Source: a virus. From it: 47,945 nt of DNA. A program made the translations under genes and the position numbers. Position 1 is the stretch's first letter; each line of letters begins with the position of its first letter. The notes under the pieces were generated by a model. The model had not been told where the DNA came from and made no database searches. It worked only from the letters and a program-made list of their open reading frames with translations. Where the stretch lies: the IMG/VR virus record IMGVR_UViG_3300037258_000038, positions 1-47,945 of that record, one strand, 5' to 3'. Of the stretch, positions 8,101 to 16,496 are shown in pieces.

Positions 8101-9833
8101 TGACGTCGTTCCTCGGCCTTGGGTCGCCTCTGCCGCAGGTAAAGATGGCATCCGGCGGTATCGTGCCTGGCGGCTACTCGCGCGATGACAATCAGCTAGT
8201 CTGGATGCGATCTGGTGAAGGCGTACTGCAGCCTGGTGCGGTAAGCGCACTCGGCGGCGAGAGCTTCATTAACTGGGCCAACTCTATGTTCGGTGATGTA
8301 CCGTCCTCGGGTAGCGGCAATGGCCACTTTGCCGGAGGCGGTGTTGTGCCGACTGCCGCACCGGGCCGAGGTGGCGCGCTAGGCGCTGTTAACCCGACTG
8401 GCGGCAACCTTAACCCGATTGCCCAGATTGCCGGCGACGTCGTGAGCTTCGGTAAGGAGCTAGGCCGCCTCGTGCGCGGAGCGCTTGCGGGCGCAGTCGG
8501 CCCGATCCTTACCTCGATCGCTGACGTCACCGCTAATGAGGGTGGCGGCACTTGGGGCAAGGCCGTAGCGAAGATCCCTAGCGTCCTCGTCAAAGATATG
8601 ATCTCCTGGATAACCGGGCAGGATGCGAATGACGCTGGCGATGGCGGAGGTGGCTCCGGGGCCGAGGTGGCGCAGTATGCCGCTAGCTTCTCTACCGGCC
8701 TAGGGCACCCGTATGTAACTGGCGGGCAAGGCCCCGGGGGATGGGACTGTTCCGGCTTTAGCGCCTATGTGTATGAGCACTTTGGCTACTTCCCTGGCGG
8801 GCAGAAGGAGCGCTATGGGACGTCCGAGTCGCAGTACTCCAGCTCGCTTCTGCAGGAAAGCGGCGCGACTCCCGGAGCGCTCGTGTTCTTCGATGACAAC
8901 TTCTACCCAGACCCCGGTCACGTCGGCGTACTGCTCAGCGCCAATAGCTACGTCGGCGCTGACTCGCCCGCAGTCGGAACTACCACTCACGGCATTGCCG
9001 GGGCGGTTGGCTTCCGAATCCCCAAGGGCGGCTTTCAGAAGCAAGACCCGAGTGGTAGTAATGGTAGCGAGCTAGGCAACGGCGCGGAGGTCTACAAGTA
9101 CCTGCTAGCCGACCTATTCGGCGGCAACAAGATAGCGGCGGCAGGAGCTACCGCCTCGATCTGGGGCGAGTCGATGTGGAATCCGGAATCGCAGGGCACG
9201 GGCGGCCGGGGACTAATCGGATGGACACCGGTTAGTACTCTTCCGAACTCGGCCTTCACTGGTAATGCTGCGAAGGACATGGCCGCGCAGCTGCCGCTTA
9301 TCCTCAAGTTCGTCACTAGTTCCGGAGACAGTTCTGTTATCGCTCAGATGTTCCAGGCCGCTTCGATATCCCAGGCCGCGCAGCTCTGGATGCAGGGGGT
9401 TGAGCGAGCTGGAGTTACCGACGTTCACTCGACCGGCCTTGCTCTCGCTACTCAGATCATGAATGGTTATGCCCGGGGGACTAAGGGCGCTGCGCCCGGT
9501 TGGGCAATGGTCGGCGAGCAGGGTATGGAGCTAGTGAAGTTCAACGGGGGCGAGGAAGTCCTAAGTCACGACCAGAGCATGTCCGCACTCGGCGGCCTAG
9601 GGGCCATTCCCGGTGCGGGGTACTGGCAGGGCACGGCTACCGGAACTCCTGCGGGCGACTTTGCCTCGGCGGGTGCTGCGTCGTTTAAGAGTGCTCTCGC
9701 AGGCGTGGAGGCTAAGCTGGACGCCGTGGTTAAGGCGACGAAGAACGTAGGCTCTGACGTAGGCGGAACGATTAACGCTGCCGGCCGTAGGGCTGGAAGC
9801 GCTGGGAACTTCAATAACGTTGGGAGGCGGTAA
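5133..9833 (+). CDS. Tape measure protein with NlpC/P60-like and lysozyme-like domains
   Basis: 1566 residues, the second longest gene, as expected for the tail-length ruler. The N-terminal third is Ala/Lys/Glu-rich coiled coil; residues ~600-1000 hold hydrophobic segments and repeated KQWWPxxAAxxTxGMSxxVQxIxKYHQDIVNA and AWNTxK/AWxxA units. Residues ~1185-1290 look like an NlpC/P60 peptidase: GWDCSGF puts the probable catalytic Cys near 1206, and GHVGV puts the His near 1263. Residues ~1315-1440 (ASIWGESMWNPES, GGRGLIGWTP) resemble a phage tail lysozyme. These domains would open the cell wall during DNA entry. ATG overlaps the chaperone stop. Confidence 0.9.
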   Translation: MADEIFVGSVAVGLVPSAEGFAEKARSALVPSASSIGDEWGSNCSDRMQAGLGNILSTWGAKQTEVAKTTGADAGTGYAEAFKTKVDEILAEIDSEVNVTGNTEEAQAQVDELKASLEELKSKTIGVDMTNTEAMDAIDQIKVAMDDLQSKGILIEADNKPAIAAIDEVKTAAGAPVDVPVIANTKAATAAIDELRAMAAKPVVVPVETASTGAAASGAASGAASDSALAGGALAAGAADTEKEGEAAAETYGSGFMAKITGFLGAGGSKLSDMRESGAEKFADSGKEAGGEFGGAFSGILGSVMSIGVPAAIAGAALAVSAVYGEKLEGAENSLKATMTNAGYVWSDYSDKVEAVNKDMTEYGFTSDQVEASLQKVLQQTGSMADALGAESTIAKLATATHVSLASATTTFDRALTGNAKTLKQYDIIQASGATSGAAMTKAQQDLANQINQSGSMAAFAASKHLSLAQAQDLVTSAAGESAPALSKLSDLGLSYTSATKLQTDAMSGSTKAMATLKKDHLTLAQLTQLNTDSVSGNIGAYNKLGIEVLPKSASAAQNYAQVQSILNDKLGGQASAVTDSFSGKIHALGAELIDAAEGIGIKVMPALDEVIGFLVKMVPTIEAVISAISKFGGSFIIVSLFTGVSTILKVLLGGPMRDITLAIAGLVIGWLALNVAMEVNPFIAIGTAIVLLVGIVVKYHAQIVSVIEGAWNTVTNFLKQWWPLIAAIVTAGMSVIVQLIIKYHQDIVNAIEAAWNAVVAFIKQWWPVFAAVATSGMSLVVQIIVKYHQDIVNAFETAWNTIKSTVTAAWSWMQAAYNAATSAISTAWKTAWAAIVAYFTAEWTAIKTAVTSAWSWVQAAYNAALAAIKAAWNAAWLAVYNYLNTTFTNVKNAVTAVFTWMKSTFTSGVSAISTAWKTGWTAVTSTTTTVINTIKTAWNTFFSGLQTAFKAAVSAIGSIWNGVQAAVQKPVSFVINSVYDPIAKVFDSVTSFLGLGSPLPQVKMASGGIVPGGYSRDDNQLVWMRSGEGVLQPGAVSALGGESFINWANSMFGDVPSSGSGNGHFAGGGVVPTAAPGRGGALGAVNPTGGNLNPIAQIAGDVVSFGKELGRLVRGALAGAVGPILTSIADVTANEGGGTWGKAVAKIPSVLVKDMISWITGQDANDAGDGGGGSGAEVAQYAASFSTGLGHPYVTGGQGPGGWDCSGFSAYVYEHFGYFPGGQKERYGTSESQYSSSLLQESGATPGALVFFDDNFYPDPGHVGVLLSANSYVGADSPAVGTTTHGIAGAVGFRIPKGGFQKQDPSGSNGSELGNGAEVYKYLLADLFGGNKIAAAGATASIWGESMWNPESQGTGGRGLIGWTPVSTLPNSAFTGNAAKDMAAQLPLILKFVTSSGDSSVIAQMFQAASISQAAQLWMQGVERAGVTDVHSTGLALATQIMNGYARGTKGAAPGWAMVGEQGMELVKFNGGEEVLSHDQSMSALGGLGAIPGAGYWQGTATGTPAGDFASAGAASFKSALAGVEAKLDAVVKATKNVGSDVGGTINAAGRRAGSAGNFNNVGRR

Positions 9834-9961
9834 TGGCTAAACGCGGTCGTAAGCCGGGTTCTGTGCCATGGAACAAAGGTTTGAAAGGCACGCACGTAGC
9901 TAGTGATGAAACACCCGTCAAGCGCGCTAGGATTATTAACGCTCAGAAAGAGGGTGTTTAA
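9833..9961 (+). CDS. Small basic protein, NUMOD3-like motif
   Basis: 42 residues starting MAKRGRKPGSVPWNKGLKG. It is very basic at the N-terminus, and its ATG overlaps the tape measure stop (TAATG), so it is well placed for coupled translation. The PWNKGLKG part resembles the NUMOD3 DNA-binding motif found next to homing endonucleases. It may be a trimmed remnant of such a gene or a small DNA/RNA-binding protein. It ends two bases before the most likely start of the next tail gene. Confidence 0.5.
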   Translation: MAKRGRKPGSVPWNKGLKGTHVASDETPVKRARIINAQKEGV

Positions 9962-9962
9962 A

Positions 9963-12900
9963 ATCGCTGATAGCCTGGTGCTGGCCAATATGATCCAGCT
10001 GATGATGGGCGATAATGGCCCGGTCAAGAGCATTATCCCAGGGCTAGAGAATACGACATTTGCCCTTGACGACCAGAACAATACCTACAGCCTTGGCGCG
10101 CCGCAGCCGACTGTCGACATCCTCGCCTCGCTTATCACCGATGGCGAGCGCCCGCAAGGACGCCGCGCCTCAAACCGGACGCTTAGCGTTCCGATCGCCA
10201 TTCTCTCTGACACGCGCGATAACCTGAGCTATGCGCGAGAGATGGTGTTCTCGCTAGCCGACCAGGAGCAGTTCACGCTTCGCTATACGCGTGATGGCTC
10301 GACCGTTGGGCCGATGGTGCTCGACTGCTGGCGAGCCGAGCCAGCTGATGTGACGTATGAGCCGCTAGTCGAGCAGCAATTCGCTTGCCAGCTCGTGCTA
10401 AACTTCGAGGCGCTTCCGTATGGGCATGCCGACTCGCCGAACTCAATTAGCTTCAAGTCCCCTGCGGCTGGTTCCAACCCGCCACCCGGTCCCATTCAGA
10501 TCGACGGCTTTAGCTCGGTTGCTTCCGGGCAGTCTTCGCCCTGGCAGACATCGCCGGTATCGATCAGCGGGAACAACTCCATCTTTGCGGTGCCTGGTGG
10601 AAATATCTCGACTCCATTCTACCAGGTCAACTTCGAGCAAGCGCTTGACCTCACGACTGGCGGAGCTGGGCTGAACAATGTGTTTCAGTTCTGGTGTGGT
10701 TTCGCCTCCCAGCGCTACTATGACAACTGGGCCAACCACCGCTCTGAGATGACATTCAGCGTCAAGCTGCTCGATGCGAGCGGTAATGTATGCAACGGAA
10801 TGTTCCACACGACGCTAGATCATTCCAATGACCTGTCGCATCCCAAGTGGACGCATATCAGTTGCCGCATGCCGACGACTGATATCGAGTTTGACTATGC
10901 GCATTGCATCGGCTACTCAATCCGCTGCCATAACTACATCGACACGAAGGGCAACTTCTACCTCAAGGACAGTACGGTCTACCTTGACAATGCGGTAGTT
11001 GTCTCGCCGTCATCCTCGGTAGCCAACGTCACGCGCGGGTCTATCTACCTGCTCAACGGCATTGAGGGTAGCGTCCATACGGCGATCAACATTACGGCGA
11101 CGCAAGCGCCGTCAACCGGCTCTACCACTGATACGTTTGCCGGTACCGGCCTAGGCGGGTATATCCCCAAGCCTGGCGTTCTATCGGCCGATATCACGGC
11201 TATCGCGCCTGGCGGGCCGTCTGGTCCTTCTGCAGCGGATAACGGAGGTGGCGGAGGTGGGGAACGTATCTTTTGGCCCGGTGTGCCTCTTAGCCCCGGT
11301 ATTCCTTACACCCTAAGCTCTCCTGTGGCTGCCTTCCCGCTTGGGACAAGTCCGTTCGCCGGTACGGTTACCGCCTGCGGCACGTACAACTCGACCGGCT
11401 CTGTGACGTCGGTTAGCCAGCTATTCAGCGCTGCAGTCGCGGCCGGCAATACCGTGCTGATTCAGCTAGTGTTCCCTGAGGAACCGCAGGCGCTATCCGG
11501 TACTGTGACGGTAGCTGACGATGCCGGAAATGGCAACTACGTCTGGGTAGCAAACGCAGAAGCGCCGGACGGCACGTTCATGGCGCTGTATGCGAGCTTT
11601 AACATTCAGCATGCGATTGCGACTACCAACCACTTCACCGTCGTGGATACGCCGTCCCAACTCGGCGCGAGCGTGTATGCGCATTACATGCCTGGCTTCC
11701 TGTCATGCTTCCCCTCGGCGCAGAATAGCGGTAGCTCGGAGAACACCTATGTGTCGTCTGGAGGATGGCTAGACTCCGCGCATAGCGAAGTGTCTAGCTC
11801 GGCTACCGACCCGACCTGGTGGACGACTGCGGGCTGCACGTTGACGAATACGGCTACCCCGCCGGCCAACGGCGTGTCGACTAACGCGCTCGCTATGACG
11901 TCGACTGCGGCTAGCGGCACCGCCTCGATCACATCGGGCCTAACGCCGACAAACGACTCGACCATTCTCCTCCACGACATGCTGGCCAACTTCGCTATCG
12001 GGTCGAGCCGTGCCGTCACGGTAACGGTGACGTGGTACTCGGCTGCGCAGGCCTCACTCGGTACCGCGAGCTATACCGTGACGCTCACGGCGAATACCTG
12101 GCAATGGGCCTACGCGCTCTCAGGCTGGGCCACCTCGCTGACGCCCGTGTCAACGAGCGCGTTCGTGAACTACCAGATCGCCTGGACGCCTACGGCTATC
12201 GGCGACACCCTGAACATTCAGGCTAGCGGCTTCAAGTACGCCAGCAATGACAACCCCGTGTATGTGGCGATTGTCGGGAACAACTCCGGGCTGAATGTTG
12301 CTGCTGCGCCTCCCGGTTGGACGCATATCCAAGCCGCGAACAACGGCGCGGAGTTGTCATTCGATACGTACTTCATATCCACCAAGGGCCAAGGTGGCGC
12401 GATCTTCGGCAACCCGCTGATGTATGCCTCCTCCATACCGTGGGCCGCTACGATCTTCAAGCTGTCGGACTCGGCCGGATGGGCAGGAGTCGTCGGCACG
12501 GATGGCACGTCGGTCATCGCTCACGGAGGCCAGCCCGGCTCGACATCCTCGAAAGTTGGCGGCCTTGGCGGTAGCGGAGGTAACGCGCCGACTCACTCGC
12601 CCGGAGGAAACGGCGCGACCGGCGTAACGGTCGGAGGCGGTGGCGGTAGCTCGGGTGGTAACTCGACTATCTCTAGCTTTGACGACACGAGTTCGAACTT
12701 TACCTGGTGGGCTGCATCCGCGCCTCCGGTACAGATCACCTCCGACTGGGGACCAGCGAGCTACGCCAACTATGTCGGCACTCAGTACTATCCCGGCTTT
12801 CATTATGGCGGGTCATATAATAATGTGTCGATCAACGGCCTGATCGTCAGCGACCCGCAGATGACGCAGAATGACACTCTGCTGGTTGTCGTGATTGCCG

Positions 12901-14789
12901 ACTACTCTGGTTCGACTGTTACCCTTGACGACAGCGAGGGGAACGCCTACAAGCTCCTGTACAAGGTGCCAGTCGCCGGCACTGCCTGGCAAGCCCAGGT
13001 ATTCTACTGCAATGCCTCGACTAACGGTGGTCATGTCGTACCTCTGACTACATCCGACCAGATATGGGTCGACCAGAACTCGACAGAGAATGTCGACTAT
13101 GCGATCATGGCCTACATCTTCAAGAGCGCGTCTGTGGTCCAGGGAACCGGGCACGCGGTCAATGGCGAGGTCGACGGCACGTTTACGGGCACAACCGGCA
13201 GTGCTACGCTGTCCGGCCTAACGACTCCTCCCAACGGGCACTTCGGTGTGGCGATTGCCACGGACGGTGTGCTTACGACCCTGGGCTCAACCGACGCTCG
13301 CCGACACCAGCTAGGGAACGCCCAGTACCCCAAGCGAATCCCCTCTGGAGACCTAGCGTTCGGGAACTGGCCGAGTGGCACGCCGGTGATGCAGGCGTTC
13401 TGGAAGGATGCCGACTCCCAGGGCACGGCGACGTCTACGGCGCTAGCATTCTCGCGGCCGACGTCGGGCGCAGTCGCCTACCTCTTCACGACGCTCCATG
13501 CCGACACGACGGCCTGGGTTACCGGCGTGAACGCGAACTACCGGAGCGGCACGAGCCACCTCACGACGGTAGCCGGCAAGCGGACAACCTTGACGATTAC
13601 CTCGGCCGGTCAAATTCAGATCACCGGCAAGAAAGGCCCAGACCAGGGAATCATGCTGGTGTCGGTCGACAATGGGGCCTGGCAAGTTGTCGACAACTAC
13701 CGTTCCTCGGCCGCATACCAGACGGTGCTATTCGACACCGGGCCGATCACGACCGGCGCTCACGTGATCGATATCGCGACGACTGGGTTGCATAACCCGT
13801 CTTCCACGAACTGCACAATCGACCTCGATGGCTACAATACCGTAGCGAGCGGTCCTGGTGCAGGCGCGAACGGCTCTGGGTCAACCGGCGGTACTGCCCC
13901 TGCTGGTGGCGGTAGCGGCGGGAACGGTGCGACCTCGGCTGGGGCAGGCGTCGCTGGAGGATCGCCCGGTGGAGGTGGAGGCGGGCCGGACACGTCGGGT
14001 GCCGGGGCTAAGGGTGGCGCTGCGTCGGTTAGCCTGACATACTCCGGGGTGCAGCCTGCCTTTAAGACGCTAGTCCTCCACCGGCCGTTTATCGACGGCT
14101 CTAGAACACTGCTGCCTTATATCGCCTGCCAGTCGCAGGTGCCTCCAACGGCCGACCAGGTGCAGGGGATCTACCCGAACGTGCCGCCGCACTTCGACGG
14201 GACGTACTCGTTTGTCGTAGTCGCTAGCACGGTAAACAGCCCCTCGGCTTCGCGAACATGGACCGTAACCGTGAGCGAGTATGAGGACAACCCCGGAGGC
14301 GTTCTCCCCACAGCTACGGCAACGAGTTCTGTCGCGCGGACCTTTACCCCAACCGACCCTGCGCCGCTTGGCGCTCCCAATAACATGTGCACTGTCGGCG
14401 AGATGACACTGCCGAACAAGGACATCCCATCCGATAACATCCGCGCAGTCTATGTCGTAAGCGCGACTAGCTCCAATACCTCGGATCGCTTCCAGGACAT
14501 TATCATGCTAGATACGATGGGGCAGACGATTCTGGTCAATGAGGCGACGCTCAGCTACCCGCTGTATTTTGTTGACGAGCCCACGCCGGATGCCGACATC
14601 GGCCGAATCCTCGGCTCGCAGTTCGACCGGAGCTACGCGGTGAGCGTGCTAGACTCGGCGTTCCCGACCGGCGGCCCGCTAACGGTCGAGCCTGGCGACA
14701 ACGTGCTGTTCGCCTACTGCGTTGAAGGAGCGCCCGCGCTCGTGGCTACATACTTCCCCCGGTACTTCATCGATAAGACGGTGAGCTAG
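9963..14789 (+). CDS. Very large glycine-rich minor tail protein
   Basis: About 1610 residues. The N-terminal 160 residues (QPTVDILASLITDGERPQGRR, VPIAILSDTRDNL) resemble a distal-tail or minor-tail base domain. The rest is made of beta-sandwich modules divided by three glycine-rich stretches (near nucleotides 11215-11260, 12557-12665 and 13850-14020), suggesting a fibre or adhesin for host binding. The start is uncertain: GTG 9903 and ATG 9906 lie inside the previous ORF and ATG 9990 has no ribosome site, while ATC 9963 has AAAGAGGG eight bases upstream and gives a natural (M)ADSLVLANM start. I list from 9963. The gene itself is certain, the first codon is not. Confidence 0.85.
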   Translation: MADSLVLANMIQLMMGDNGPVKSIIPGLENTTFALDDQNNTYSLGAPQPTVDILASLITDGERPQGRRASNRTLSVPIAILSDTRDNLSYAREMVFSLADQEQFTLRYTRDGSTVGPMVLDCWRAEPADVTYEPLVEQQFACQLVLNFEALPYGHADSPNSISFKSPAAGSNPPPGPIQIDGFSSVASGQSSPWQTSPVSISGNNSIFAVPGGNISTPFYQVNFEQALDLTTGGAGLNNVFQFWCGFASQRYYDNWANHRSEMTFSVKLLDASGNVCNGMFHTTLDHSNDLSHPKWTHISCRMPTTDIEFDYAHCIGYSIRCHNYIDTKGNFYLKDSTVYLDNAVVVSPSSSVANVTRGSIYLLNGIEGSVHTAINITATQAPSTGSTTDTFAGTGLGGYIPKPGVLSADITAIAPGGPSGPSAADNGGGGGGERIFWPGVPLSPGIPYTLSSPVAAFPLGTSPFAGTVTACGTYNSTGSVTSVSQLFSAAVAAGNTVLIQLVFPEEPQALSGTVTVADDAGNGNYVWVANAEAPDGTFMALYASFNIQHAIATTNHFTVVDTPSQLGASVYAHYMPGFLSCFPSAQNSGSSENTYVSSGGWLDSAHSEVSSSATDPTWWTTAGCTLTNTATPPANGVSTNALAMTSTAASGTASITSGLTPTNDSTILLHDMLANFAIGSSRAVTVTVTWYSAAQASLGTASYTVTLTANTWQWAYALSGWATSLTPVSTSAFVNYQIAWTPTAIGDTLNIQASGFKYASNDNPVYVAIVGNNSGLNVAAAPPGWTHIQAANNGAELSFDTYFISTKGQGGAIFGNPLMYASSIPWAATIFKLSDSAGWAGVVGTDGTSVIAHGGQPGSTSSKVGGLGGSGGNAPTHSPGGNGATGVTVGGGGGSSGGNSTISSFDDTSSNFTWWAASAPPVQITSDWGPASYANYVGTQYYPGFHYGGSYNNVSINGLIVSDPQMTQNDTLLVVVIADYSGSTVTLDDSEGNAYKLLYKVPVAGTAWQAQVFYCNASTNGGHVVPLTTSDQIWVDQNSTENVDYAIMAYIFKSASVVQGTGHAVNGEVDGTFTGTTGSATLSGLTTPPNGHFGVAIATDGVLTTLGSTDARRHQLGNAQYPKRIPSGDLAFGNWPSGTPVMQAFWKDADSQGTATSTALAFSRPTSGAVAYLFTTLHADTTAWVTGVNANYRSGTSHLTTVAGKRTTLTITSAGQIQITGKKGPDQGIMLVSVDNGAWQVVDNYRSSAAYQTVLFDTGPITTGAHVIDIATTGLHNPSSTNCTIDLDGYNTVASGPGAGANGSGSTGGTAPAGGGSGGNGATSAGAGVAGGSPGGGGGGPDTSGAGAKGGAASVSLTYSGVQPAFKTLVLHRPFIDGSRTLLPYIACQSQVPPTADQVQGIYPNVPPHFDGTYSFVVVASTVNSPSASRTWTVTVSEYEDNPGGVLPTATATSSVARTFTPTDPAPLGAPNNMCTVGEMTLPNKDIPSDNIRAVYVVSATSSNTSDRFQDIIMLDTMGQTILVNEATLSYPLYFVDEPTPDADIGRILGSQFDRSYAVSVLDSAFPTGGPLTVEPGDNVLFAYCVEGAPALVATYFPRYFIDKTVS

Positions 14790-15203
14790 ATGCAGGTAAC
14801 AACAGACCAGCTGAATGGCCGGCTGTCGCAGCAGGAGGCGGTCACTAGCTCTCAGGACCTCAACGCCTTGAACTCGACCTCGCTCAGTTATGCCTCTGGC
14901 ACTATCAGTAGCCCGCATAACATCTCGTCCAACGGCCAAGTGAATGCGAACCAGGGTGTAGCGGTCAACGGGTCGCAGGTTATCAGCAACGCCGGACTAG
15001 TTTCCGGCAACGCGATTAGCGGCGCAGTAGCGCTCGCCTCGGCCGCGACAACAGCCGGCCACGTAAGCGGCCTAACGCTCAGCGTCGGATCGCCAGGCGG
15101 ATATCCTCTGGGGACCGGAGTCAACATTAGTCCGACTACAGGAGGCTTTGCGAACTTGATCAACGACATCGTGAGCAATTGCCAAGCAGCGGGAATCTTC
15201 TGA
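14790..15203 (+). CDS. Minor tail / fibre-associated protein
   Basis: 137 residues starting directly after the previous stop with no gap. The N-terminus (TTDQLNGRLSQQEAV) is helical. The rest is an Asn/Ser/Gly-rich repetitive region with short beta repeats (SSNGQVNANQGVAVNGSQVISNAG) like trimeric fibre shafts, ending in a helix NLINDIVSNCQAAGIF. Location between tail genes suggests a structural role. No family recognised. Confidence 0.65.
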   Translation: MQVTTDQLNGRLSQQEAVTSSQDLNALNSTSLSYASGTISSPHNISSNGQVNANQGVAVNGSQVISNAGLVSGNAISGAVALASAATTAGHVSGLTLSVGSPGGYPLGTGVNISPTTGGFANLINDIVSNCQAAGIF

Positions 15204-15472
15204 TGATACCAAACTTGGAAGTGAAGGACTCGGTAGTTGTCGCCTACTTCAAGCAAGAGGTCGGCGAGCTGGCGGCCGAGAAGGTCATGCTGCTTGCGCA
15301 TATCGAGTACATGAATGAGCAGAACAAGTACCTTGTCGAAGAACTGGGCAGGGCACGCCGAGAGCTACGTTTGGCCCAGGAGGCGATATGCCCACCAGTA
15401 GCGCCCAAGGCACGGCGCAAGTCTGTACCCTCACGCAGCAATATACCGATCGGAGATGGCTCGGTGCGATAG
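15203..15472 (+). CDS. Small coiled-coil protein overlapping the next tail gene
   Basis: 89 residues from ATG 15203, which overlaps the previous stop as TGATG. An upstream TTG at 15179 is in frame but less likely. Residues 10-58 are a continuous amphipathic helix with heptad spacing (EKVMLLAHIEYMNEQNKYLVEELGRAR), then a basic Pro/Arg tail. The last 85 bases overlap the gene at 15388 in another frame. A role as an oligomerising tail or fibre accessory protein is a guess from position. Confidence 0.6.
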   Translation: MIPNLEVKDSVVVAYFKQEVGELAAEKVMLLAHIEYMNEQNKYLVEELGRARRELRLAQEAICPPVAPKARRKSVPSRSNIPIGDGSVR

Positions 15473-16488
15473 CCCATATCAACGGGCTCAACTGGGACTT
15501 TGTCTACCCAGGCGGCTGCAATGGCATGAGCTGTACAATCGGCAAGCCGCCGACGTGGAGGCCGACTGCGCTCAACCCTGGCCGGGTAACCGAGATCTGG
15601 CGTGGAGGTAGCCGCATTTGGGAGGGCATCCTCGATGAAGGCGTGCCGGATACTTCCGGCTGGTCTATCTCAGCGCATGGAGCCGGGACGTATGGAACGT
15701 CACTTATGGCCGACTATGTGACGTGGAACATTGACAACCCGATTGACCTAGCAATCGCTAACCGGGGATTGCGCTGGAAGAAACCGACATTCGGCTCGAT
15801 TGGCTGGCTGCAGCAGCAAGCCGATAACGTCTCGACCACTATCACCGACTTTCTTAACAATGCGACGATTCAAGCCGGGCTACTCTGGAACATAGATACT
15901 CACCAGGGGAACCTACTACAGATCGGCACACCTCCGTCCCTAAAGACGCCGGACAGGCTTCTAGTGTGTACGGTGCCTAACCCCCGGACACTAGCGGCCG
16001 GTCTCAATACTCTGTGGTACAAGTACGTAAGCGCCCAGGACTCGTCTACCAGCTCCCAGACCTTTACGTACACGGCCGCCTCGAATGTCCCGTCCCAATT
16101 GCTGTACGGGAACCTAGAGCAGACGATTGACCTATCGGCCGCAGGGCTAATGACATCGGCCGCTGCTGCGTCGAATGCTAACAACGTACTTAACCAGTAT
16201 GTCCGCGCGAACTTCACGCAGGACTTCCAAGTACGGCATGGCCAGTACCTAACGACCGGTGGCCAGCCAGTCGACCTCGGCGCGGAGACGGCCTACCCGC
16301 ACGTTGCACGGCTTCTGCTTACGGATGGAAGCTACGGAGGCGAGGTTGTCGCGCTGCCGGTAGTCTTCGTTGTGGGCGGGTACAAGTTTGACCAAGACAG
16401 CGAGGTCGGTCAGGTAACGCCCTACCAGAGCTACAAGTCTGACCTAGCCACCCTGATAACCGCTGTGTTGCCGTCACTGCGGCAGTAG
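15388..16488 (+). CDS. Minor tail / baseplate hub-like protein
   Basis: 366 residues with CCAGGAGG six bases before the ATG. The sequence has a beta-rich N-terminal half with many Trp/Gly turns (WRGGSRIWEGILDEG, WSISAHGAGTYG), then a longer alpha/beta part with QTFTYTAASNVPSQL and a C-terminal VVALPVVFVVGGYKFDQDSEVGQV. This resembles actinophage minor tail proteins related to baseplate hub or upper-ring components. It lies between fibre genes and the lysis genes. Confidence 0.7.
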   Translation: MPTSSAQGTAQVCTLTQQYTDRRWLGAIAHINGLNWDFVYPGGCNGMSCTIGKPPTWRPTALNPGRVTEIWRGGSRIWEGILDEGVPDTSGWSISAHGAGTYGTSLMADYVTWNIDNPIDLAIANRGLRWKKPTFGSIGWLQQQADNVSTTITDFLNNATIQAGLLWNIDTHQGNLLQIGTPPSLKTPDRLLVCTVPNPRTLAAGLNTLWYKYVSAQDSSTSSQTFTYTAASNVPSQLLYGNLEQTIDLSAAGLMTSAAAASNANNVLNQYVRANFTQDFQVRHGQYLTTGGQPVDLGAETAYPHVARLLLTDGSYGGEVVALPVVFVVGGYKFDQDSEVGQVTPYQSYKSDLATLITAVLPSLRQ

Positions 16489-16496
16489 GAGATCCG

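Noticed and set aside
13064-13795. 243-codon plus-strand ORF inside the giant tail gene
   Set aside because: Arg-rich out-of-frame reading of the tail gene, with no ribosome site and no domain.
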